Shown piece by piece: positions 58,053 through 64,000 of a stretch of 64,000 nt of DNA. Both the position numbers and the translations under genes were made by a program. Below the pieces are notes generated by a model. That model did not search any database and was not told where the DNA came from. It saw only the letters and a program-made list of their open reading frames with translations. Every line of letters starts with the position of its first letter. The first letter of the stretch is position 1. Location of the stretch: NCBI RefSeq assembly GCF_012927275.1, contig NZ_JABBGG010000005.1:124001-188000 (forward strand), in the 5' to 3' direction. This DNA comes from Massilia polaris. GTDB lineage: Bacteria > Pseudomonadota > Gammaproteobacteria > Burkholderiales > Burkholderiaceae_D.

Positions 58053-59459
58053 ATGCTGTCATTCTCTACCGAATTTCCTGTGCCACCCTCAGTGTCACGT
58101 CAAGAATTCTGCGATCTGGTAAAAACGTGGATTTCAGGTTCGCGCTACACTCGATTTAAATTTCAGGCCATTTCTGATCTCGGGGCTGGCGAAAGCTGGG
58201 AGGCAATTGAAGATAGTGAAATAATTGAATCCCTGGCCGAGGTCACTGCGGACACCGAATCAGTTGCGATAACTTATAGAAAGCAAGACGCGGATTTCGA
58301 GTGGATATCGACGGTTGTTCTTGCGATTTTGCCGTCGTCATCATGGATCAGCGTAAGAGTTGAGTGTGAGCCACTCCATCCCAGAGCTAGAGTACCGAAC
58401 GCTCGAAAACCGGTTTTGGTTAAGCTACTATTGGAAAAATTCGGTGGAGGAGTCGATGGTGCCTTTAAAGTAGGTGCTGCACCAATAGTTCTTACCCAAT
58501 CCGAGCTAGACCTCGCAACCAAGTGCATCGAAGGCGACACGGGTTCGTACTTGCCGATTGTGTATGTAAGTGCTGCTTTTAACGGGGTTCACCTCGTTGA
58601 TCCCCATGACCTGGCGAGGGATTTAGCCGGAATGGCCCACGTCGTAGTGGAGCCAGATCGAGCGTTTTCCTTGAACTTGATGGAAGAGGTTCAGCGGAAG
58701 AATCCGTACGGAGGAACGATTGCGCTTTATTGGCCAGAGGGAGGCGGGCGCCGTTCGTTCTTTGCGCGACCGGGAACCGAAACGCCTGACCATTTACTCG
58801 AAGCGATTTTTGACGAGATTCGTCTTTCGATGATAAACCGCAGGCCGTTGACCCGGTGTACGTTAGCAGCCGTAAAAGAATTAAAATCAAGGCGGCTTAT
58901 CAATGCTTTGAAGGACGTTGGATCCGCAGAGGTTGATAAATATATTGAGGCGTTCGAGGCCGACCTTCAATCAAAAATTGCGTCTCTCCAGGCAGCAGAA
59001 TCGGAGATTGATCGACTGAAAGCGGAAATCCGCCGATACGAAGCGCAGGAAACGGCAGCGGTCGGTCTGGCGTTGAATACCGGAGCAGAGCGCGATTTTT
59101 ACGATGGAGAACTGCATGGTATCGTTCATGACGCAATCTCGGCGGAAATTTCGCGCGTCCCAGCAGATAGCCGCCGACTCCACGTTCTTCAAGCGCTTCA
59201 AGCCGCAAACGCAATCGCAGAAGGAAGGACTAACTATCGCGAAAAGATAAAAGAGCTCCTGCGTGGGTATCAGAGTATGGATAACCGTACAAAGAGGGAG
59301 CTTGAAATGATCGGATTTACGATTACCGAGCAGGGAAAGCACAATAAACTTGTATATCGGGACGATGACCGATATACGTTTACGCTGGCTAAATCGGGAA
59401 GCGACCATCGGGGCGGACTGAACGCGGCTGGGGATATAAGCCGACTTCTGTTTTCGTAG
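58053..59459 (+). CDS. Unrecognised accessory protein with coiled coil and HicA-like C-terminus
   Basis: I do not recognise the 468-residue protein as a whole. The N-terminal half has alternating strands and helices (WISTVVLAILP, LPIVYVSAAFNGVHLVDP, AHVVVEPDRAFS, GTIALYWPEGGGRRSFF). Residues about 300-345 form a coiled coil. The C-terminal 60 residues (TITEQGKHNKLVYRDD ... FTLAKSGSDHRGGLNA) look like a dsRBD/HicA-like fold. A very good AAAGGGGAAG site precedes the ATG. Codon use and base content are AT-richer than the neighbours. No partner gene is adjacent. Confidence 0.65.
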   Translation: MLSFSTEFPVPPSVSRQEFCDLVKTWISGSRYTRFKFQAISDLGAGESWEAIEDSEIIESLAEVTADTESVAITYRKQDADFEWISTVVLAILPSSSWISVRVECEPLHPRARVPNARKPVLVKLLLEKFGGGVDGAFKVGAAPIVLTQSELDLATKCIEGDTGSYLPIVYVSAAFNGVHLVDPHDLARDLAGMAHVVVEPDRAFSLNLMEEVQRKNPYGGTIALYWPEGGGRRSFFARPGTETPDHLLEAIFDEIRLSMINRRPLTRCTLAAVKELKSRRLINALKDVGSAEVDKYIEAFEADLQSKIASLQAAESEIDRLKAEIRRYEAQETAAVGLALNTGAERDFYDGELHGIVHDAISAEISRVPADSRRLHVLQALQAANAIAEGRTNYREKIKELLRGYQSMDNRTKRELEMIGFTITEQGKHNKLVYRDDDRYTFTLAKSGSDHRGGLNAAGDISRLLFS

Positions 59460-59644
59460 GTTTGTTACGGTTGTACGCCATCCCGATGCCAACTATGGAG
59501 GAGGGGAGCGCGAATGCCCGTCGGTGATTCCTTGTGCGTTAGCGCGAATATATGTCACCGATCGTTCGCCGTGCGACCGATTTTTTTGGACCCTAGAGGT
59601 ACGGGCCGCGCAGAGGTCAGGGGTGCAAAAAGCTAAGAACAATA

Positions 59645-60040
59645 ATGAATAAAAATATGCAATCGGGCTCACCAATCGCAGCCGTGCAGGCCCAGCTGGA
59701 CGCTTTCAATGCCCGCGACATTGATGCCCTGATGGCCGCCTACGCGCCTGATGCGGAGCAGTACCAACTGCACGGCGACCTGCTGGCGCGCGGCCACGAA
59801 CAGATGCGTCCGCGCTTCCTGCTACGGTTCCAGGAGGCGGACCTGCACGCCCGGCTGATCTCGCGCACGGTGATGGACAATGTCGTCGTCGATTTCGAAA
59901 TCATCACGCGTAACTTCCCTGAGGGACTCGGAACAATTGAGATGCTGTGTGTTTACGAGGTCAGCGGCGGACGTATCCAGAAGGCGTCGTTTGCTTCTGG
60001 CCGCACCACGTTAGCGCGTGCTCAAGGAGCTTCGATTTAA
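59645..60040 (+). CDS. NTF2/SnoaL-like (steroid isomerase family) protein
   Basis: The 131-residue protein has the start V-Q-A-Q-L-D-A-F-N-A-R-D-I-D-A-L-M-A-A-Y-A-P-D-A, typical of the SnoaL-like/NTF2 cone fold. This family includes isomerases and many proteins with no known substrate. No close enzyme motif is seen, so only the fold is claimed. GC content returns to the genome average here. Confidence 0.75.
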   Translation: MNKNMQSGSPIAAVQAQLDAFNARDIDALMAAYAPDAEQYQLHGDLLARGHEQMRPRFLLRFQEADLHARLISRTVMDNVVVDFEIITRNFPEGLGTIEMLCVYEVSGGRIQKASFASGRTTLARAQGASI

Positions 60041-60135
60041 CTTGGGAAGTGTCGCGGAAGCGGGATAGCGAACAGAACGACGAATTAAAAGAGTGATACG
60101 GTCGGGCTTGGTTCTAACGACACAAAGCCAAACCC

Positions 60136-60746
60136 ATGTTCGAATTCATCGTCGATTTTCTCATTAGCAGTGGCTACCTCGTAGTATTCCTCTTGATGGG
60201 GCTGGAAAACATCTTCCCGCCAGTCCCTTCTGAAATGATCATGCCGTTTGCCGGCTTCATCGTCGCCCGTGGCGACCTTGGGCTGGTAGGTGTGCTGCTG
60301 GCCGGAACGGCAGGCTCGGTCATCGGAACCTTGCCGTGGTTCTATGCCGGCAAGGCATTCGGCCACGAGCGCCTGCGCCGTCTGTCCGCGCGCTGGGGAC
60401 AGTGGCTGACCGTGACGCCCGACGAAATGGACAAGTCGCTGGCGACCTTCGAAAAGCACGGCACCAATGCAGTATTGTTTGGACGCCTGTTGCCAGCCAT
60501 CCGCACCTCGATCTCAATCCCGGCAGGCATGCGGAAATGCGCGCGCTGCTGTTCCTCGCATGGTCGACGATTGGCTCGCTCGCGTGGTGCGGCGTGCTGA
60601 CCGGCGCCGGATTCGTCCTGGAAGCGAACTACGAGGCGGTCGCGAAGTATGTCGATCCGTTTTCCAAGGGCATCCTCGGAATCCTGGTTGCGTACCTGTA
60701 TCGCCTCGTGACATTCCGGGCCGAACCCGCAAGCCGGCCCGATTGA
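60136..60746 (+). pseudogene. DedA-family membrane protein, frameshifted
   Basis: The first part, 60136 to about 60531, encodes a DedA/SNARE-associated membrane protein (FLLMGLENIFPPVPSEMIMPFAGF, then GRLLPAIRTSISIPAGM). Reading then leaves the family and stops at 60600. The second part continues in another frame from 60534 (EMRALLFLAWSTIGSLAWCG, then AGFVLEANYEAV) to 60746. One base missing around 60532, where the sequence is ATG-CG-GAA-ATG, explains the break. The repaired protein would be about 203 residues, normal for DedA. It is either a recent pseudogene or a base-call error. Confidence 0.85.
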
Positions 60747-60749
60747 ACC

Positions 60750-62204
60750 TTACACGCCGCCCATGCAGATGTACTTGATGACGAGGTAATCGTCCATCCC
60801 GTACACCGATCCCTCGCGCCCGAGACCGGATTGCTTGACGCCGCCGAACGGCGCGACTTCGTTCGAAATCAAGCCGGTATTCACGCCAACCATCCCGCTC
60901 TCGAGCGCCTCGGCCACGCGCCACACGCGCCCGATATCGCGTGAATAGAAATACGCGGCCAGGCCGAATTCCGTATCGTTGGCCATCGCAATGACTTCGT
61001 CCTCGGTCGTAAAGCGGAACAGCGGCGCCAGTGGGCCGAAGGTCTCTTCTCCCGCCACCTGCATCGACGTGGTGACATCCGCCAGCACGGTCGGCTGGAA
61101 GAAGCTGTGCCCCAGTTCGTGGCGTTTGCCGCCGGCCATCAGGCGCGCGCCTTTCGACAGCGCGTCGGCGATGTGCTGCTCAACCTTGACCACTGCCTTT
61201 TCCTCGATCAGCGGGCCTTGCGTCACGCCAGCTTCCACGCCGTTGCCGACCTTCAGCTTGCCGACTGCGGCGACCAGCTTCTCGGCGAATTTCTCGTAGA
61301 TTCCGTCCTGCACGTACAGGCGGTTCGCGCATACGCAGGTCTGCCCGGCATTGCGGTACTTCGACGCGATCGCGCCTTCCACAGCGGCATCGACATCGGC
61401 GTCGTCGAACACGATGAACGGCGCGTTGCCGCCCAGCTCCAGCGACAGTTTCTTGATGGTCGACGCGCATTGCTGCATCAGGATGCGGCCGACCTGGGTC
61501 GAACCGGTGAAGCTGACCTTGCGCACGATCGGGTTGCTGGTCATCTCCAGGCCGATGGCCTTGGAGTCGCCCGTCAGCACGCTGAATACGCCTTTCGGCA
61601 GGCCGGCGCGTTCGCCCAGCACGGCCAGCGCCAGCGCCGAGAACGGCGTCAGCTCGGCCGGCTTGACGACGATCGGGCAGCCCGCAGCCAGCGCAGGGCC
61701 CACCTTGCGGGTGATCATCGCCGCAGGGAAGTTCCATGGCGTAATCGCCGCGCACACGCCGATTGGCTCCTTGGTGACAACGATGCGGCGGTCCGGCCAT
61801 GGCGACTGCAGCGTATCGCCGGCAACGCGCTTGCCTTCCTCCGCGAACCATTCGATGAAGGAGGCCGCATAGGTGATTTCGCCCTTGGCTTCGGCCAGCG
61901 GCTTGCCCTGTTCCGCGGTCATGATCAGGGCGAGGTCGTCCGCGTTTGCCAGCATCAGGTCGTTCCAGGCGCGCAGGATCGTGCTGCGTTCCTTGGCGGT
62001 CTTCTTGCGCCACGCCGGCCATGATGCGTTGGCAGCCTCAATGGCGCGCCGGGTTTCGGCCTGGCCCATGTGCGGCACGGTGCCGAGGCGCTCACCCGTC
62101 GCCGGGTTGATCACGTCGATGGTGCTGGCGTCGTCCGCGTCGCACCATTCGCCGTCGATGAAACTTTGCTGGCGCAGCAGGGAAGGGTCTTTCAGGTTCA
62201 GCAT
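60750..62204 (-). CDS. gabD: Succinate-semialdehyde dehydrogenase (NADP+)
   Basis: This enzyme oxidises succinate semialdehyde to succinate in GABA and putrescine breakdown. The 484-residue aldehyde dehydrogenase has the NADP-binding ITPWNFPAAMITRK and FTGSTQVGR segments. The general base Glu is in LELGGNAPFIVFDDAD and the catalytic Cys in NAGQTCVCANR. The product begins MLNLKDPSLLRQQSFIDGEW, the GabD N-terminus. It is divergent from the puuD-type gene, which fits one catabolic pathway. Confidence 0.94.
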   Translation of the reverse strand: MLNLKDPSLLRQQSFIDGEWCDADDASTIDVINPATGERLGTVPHMGQAETRRAIEAANASWPAWRKKTAKERSTILRAWNDLMLANADDLALIMTAEQGKPLAEAKGEITYAASFIEWFAEEGKRVAGDTLQSPWPDRRIVVTKEPIGVCAAITPWNFPAAMITRKVGPALAAGCPIVVKPAELTPFSALALAVLGERAGLPKGVFSVLTGDSKAIGLEMTSNPIVRKVSFTGSTQVGRILMQQCASTIKKLSLELGGNAPFIVFDDADVDAAVEGAIASKYRNAGQTCVCANRLYVQDGIYEKFAEKLVAAVGKLKVGNGVEAGVTQGPLIEEKAVVKVEQHIADALSKGARLMAGGKRHELGHSFFQPTVLADVTTSMQVAGEETFGPLAPLFRFTTEDEVIAMANDTEFGLAAYFYSRDIGRVWRVAEALESGMVGVNTGLISNEVAPFGGVKQSGLGREGSVYGMDDYLVIKYICMGGV

Positions 62205-62381
62205 GGCATTTCCTCAATCATGTTCGACAGTTCAGATATCACATACTAGCCCGTTTTTACGCTGCAGGTTGGCGGCAGCCCCCGGACATTGTTGGCGTTG
62301 AGAAAGTAATCAAAGCGATAACTTGAGTGTTGGCATTGTTCTCCGCTTCCCGGTAAGCTCTACCTTCATACCCGTCACACT

Positions 62382-62395
62382 TTGACGTGGATCAA
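62382..62395 (+). promoter_or_regulatory. FNR/Anr-type box
   Basis: TTGAC-GTGG-ATCAA matches the FNR consensus TTGAT-N4-ATCAA at 9 of 10 positions. Its centre is about 41-42 bp before the likely start site set by the TAGGAT -10 at 62419-62424. That is the position of an FNR-activated class II promoter. Confidence 0.6.
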
Positions 62396-62403
62396 GAGCT
62401 ACT

Positions 62404-62443
62404 CGCGTTCAGTCGAGATAGGATTTAAGATGGGCTGAACGCG
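62404..62443 (+). promoter_or_regulatory. CGCGTTCAG/CTGAACGCG operator-like repeat over the -10
   Basis: CGCGTTCAG (62404-62412) and CTGAACGCG (62435-62443) are a perfect 9-bp inverted repeat spaced by 22 bp. It spans the predicted TAGGAT -10 (62419-62424) and start site, so a repressor could block the promoter. A 5'-leader hairpin is the other reading. Confidence 0.45.
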
Positions 62444-62464
62444 ACACTAACGGAAAGGTGAGAG

Positions 62465-63226
62465 ATGCGCCGCCCCATCGTTATCGTTCCAGCCTGCATG
62501 CGCGACATCGGGGAGCATCCCTACCATGCCGTCCAGTACAAGTACATCGACGCAGTTGTCCAGGGAGCTGGCTGCGCACCGCTGATCGTGCCGGCGCTTG
62601 GCGACGCCTTCGATCTCGACACCGTGCTTGCCAGTGCCGACGGCATCATGCTGACCGGTTCTGCGTCCAACGTGCACGCCAGCTATTACGCGCAGGACGT
62701 GCGCGACCCAGCCTTGCCGCTCGACCCGGCGCGCGACGCCACCACCTTGCCGCTGATCCGCGCCGCCATCAAACGCGGCGTGCCGATCTTCGCGATCTGC
62801 CGCGGCTTCCAGGAAATGAACGTGGCGCTTGGCGGCAGCCTGCACCAGGCGGTGCAGGAAGTGGCTGGCATGATGGACCACCGCGAAAATCCCGACGACT
62901 CGCTCGACAACCAGTACGGGCCGAAACACCCGATCGAATTGGTCCCGGGCGGGCTGCTGTCGCGCATCCTCGGCGGCGTCGACGAAATCGTCGTCAACTC
63001 GCTGCACGGCCAGGGTATCGACCGCCTCGGCGTCGGCATCGTCATTGAGGCCACCGCCCACGACGGGCTGGTCGAAGCGTTCTCGGTGCCGTCGGCGCCG
63101 TTTGCATTGGCGCTTCAATGGCACCCGGAGTGGCGCCTCCTCGAGAACCCCGATTCGGTGAAACTGTTCGGCGCTTTCGGGCAAGCGTGCCAGGCGTACC
63201 AGGAACGACGTTTGGGACTGAAATGA
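62465..63226 (+). CDS. puuD: Gamma-glutamyl-gamma-aminobutyrate hydrolase (class I amidotransferase-like)
   Basis: The 253-residue protein belongs to the peptidase C26/PuuD family. It has the nucleophile elbow FAICRGFQEMNVALGG (catalytic Cys near residue 118), NSLHGQGID and the late His-Glu in LQWHPEWR. PuuD frees GABA from gamma-glutamyl-GABA in putrescine catabolism. The glutamine-synthetase-like gene that follows and the gabD gene beside it support this role. A GGAAAGGTGAGAG site precedes the ATG. Confidence 0.88.
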   Translation: MRRPIVIVPACMRDIGEHPYHAVQYKYIDAVVQGAGCAPLIVPALGDAFDLDTVLASADGIMLTGSASNVHASYYAQDVRDPALPLDPARDATTLPLIRAAIKRGVPIFAICRGFQEMNVALGGSLHQAVQEVAGMMDHRENPDDSLDNQYGPKHPIELVPGGLLSRILGGVDEIVVNSLHGQGIDRLGVGIVIEATAHDGLVEAFSVPSAPFALALQWHPEWRLLENPDSVKLFGAFGQACQAYQERRLGLK

Positions 63227-63345
63227 TGAACCCCTGCCAGGAATGGGCCGCCTGCCGCGTGCCCTAGCGCCGCTCTCATCCACGCCGATCCACGCGCGCG
63301 CGGCCGATGCCGGCCCGCCGCCCCGAGCATGACACTAGAGAGAGC

Positions 63346-64000
63346 ATGATGGCAATTCGCGAAAACTTTACTTATACCGATATGGATTTGTGGCTCAATG
63401 AAAAGCGAGTCACCGAAATCGAATGCCTGGTTCCCGACCTGACCGGCGTCGCCCGCGGCAAGATCCTGCCGCGCGCGAAATTCACGCAAGACCGCGGCAT
63501 GCGCATCCCGGAAGCGGTGCTGGGCATGACCGTGACGGGCAACTACCCGGTCAATGACGGCCCGTACGACCGCGCCATTTCCGCCACCGACCGCGACATG
63601 ATCCTGAAGGCCGACCCGACCACCATCACGATGGTGCCGTGGGCCGCCGATCCGACCGGGCAGGTGATCCACGACTGCTATTTCGCCGACGGCAAACTGG
63701 TCGACTTCGCGCCGCGCACGGTGCTGCGCCGCGTGCTGAAGCTGTACGAAGAGAAGGGCTGGAGGCCGGTGGTCGCGCCGGAACTGGAGTTCTACCTCAC
63801 CGCCAAGAACATCGACCCGGACCTGCCTTTGAAGCCGCCGATCGGCCGCAGCGGCCGCGCCGAGACCAGCCGCCAGGTGTATTCGATCGACGCGGTCAAC
63901 GAGTTCGACCCGCTGTTCGAGGACATCTACGACTACTGCGAAATGATGAACCTCGACGTCGACACGCTGATCCACGAGATCGGCGCCGGCCAGATGGAGA
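63346..64000 (+). CDS. Glutamine synthetase family protein, PuuA-like (5' part)
   Basis: The reading frame runs to the window edge, with 218 codons visible. It opens MMAIRENFTYTDMDLWL and has the beta-grasp domain segment VTEIECLVPDLTGVARGKILP, PTTITMVPWAADPTGQVIHD and the catalytic start APELEFYL. Adjacency to puuD suggests gamma-glutamylputrescine synthetase (PuuA), as opposed to housekeeping GlnA. The start is ATG 63346 or 63349 with AGAGAGAG before it. The C-terminal half, which would confirm this, is outside the window. Confidence 0.8.
   Translation, partial: MMAIRENFTYTDMDLWLNEKRVTEIECLVPDLTGVARGKILPRAKFTQDRGMRIPEAVLGMTVTGNYPVNDGPYDRAISATDRDMILKADPTTITMVPWAADPTGQVIHDCYFADGKLVDFAPRTVLRRVLKLYEEKGWRPVVAPELEFYLTAKNIDPDLPLKPPIGRSGRAETSRQVYSIDAVNEFDPLFEDIYDYCEMMNLDVDTLIHEIGAGQME

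Noticed and set aside
59560-59595. Terminator before the NTF2-like gene, with an ACCGATTTTTTT sequence
   Set aside because: The T-run is present, but I could not find a stable stem before it. The two ACCGAT copies are direct, not inverted.

Overview
This is a 64 kb stretch of GC-rich bacterial chromosome. Protein similarities and gene orders (grpE-dnaK-dnaJ, nadK-recN-hemH upstream, leuS-lptE-holA, a pcm-like/rhodanese/tolC run, recQ-uppP) suggest a betaproteobacterium, most likely Oxalobacteraceae close to Massilia. That placement is inferred from gene content only; there is no rRNA gene here.

Layout. 1-9.7 kb holds housekeeping genes on the plus strand: leuS, lptE, holA, proA, a HemJ-like membrane protein, a DsbA-fold isomerase, an RlmL-type methyltransferase and a Bcr/CflA exporter. 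9.9-15.9 kb is a tight three-gene signalling operon: HDOD-GAF-histidine kinase, response regulator-PAS-GGDEF-EAL, and a 13-repeat Sel1 protein. 16.0-24.9 kb has an M16 peptidase and two TraB/GumN-like paralogs. The paralogs flank an IS1595-family element and a radical-SAM/UdgX DNA-repair pair. 24.9-27.2 kb is ahpC-ahpF on the minus strand. 27.4-31.1 kb has an FG-GAP lipoprotein, tRNA-Gly(CCC), a DUF4019 protein and trmB.

31.26-37.44 kb is the most interesting part. Three same-strand genes encode an alpha/beta hydrolase, a CHAT caspase-like protease and a SIR2-STAND-TPR protein, and together they look like an anti-phage or abortive-infection system. recQ and uppP follow on the other strand.

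40-51 kb is mixed: small proteins, a TetR regulator, a pcm/rhodanese/tolC run, glyoxalase and OsmC, a soluble sugar dehydrogenase, then nadK, recN and hemH. 52.3-56.6 kb is the heat-shock locus. A recognisable CIRCE element and a near-consensus sigma-32 promoter lie in front of grpE. 56.6-57.7 kb has carbonic anhydrase and a MazG-like pyrophosphatase. 57.7-59.5 kb is an AT-richer accessory patch with a perfect 16-bp hairpin and an unrecognised 468-residue protein. 59.6-64 kb has an NTF2-like protein, a frameshifted dedA, gabD, and a puuD/glutamine-synthetase pair behind a probable FNR-box promoter. The last group points to putrescine/GABA catabolism. The window ends inside the glutamine synthetase gene, and it begins inside a minus-strand gene of which only the first 16 codons are visible.
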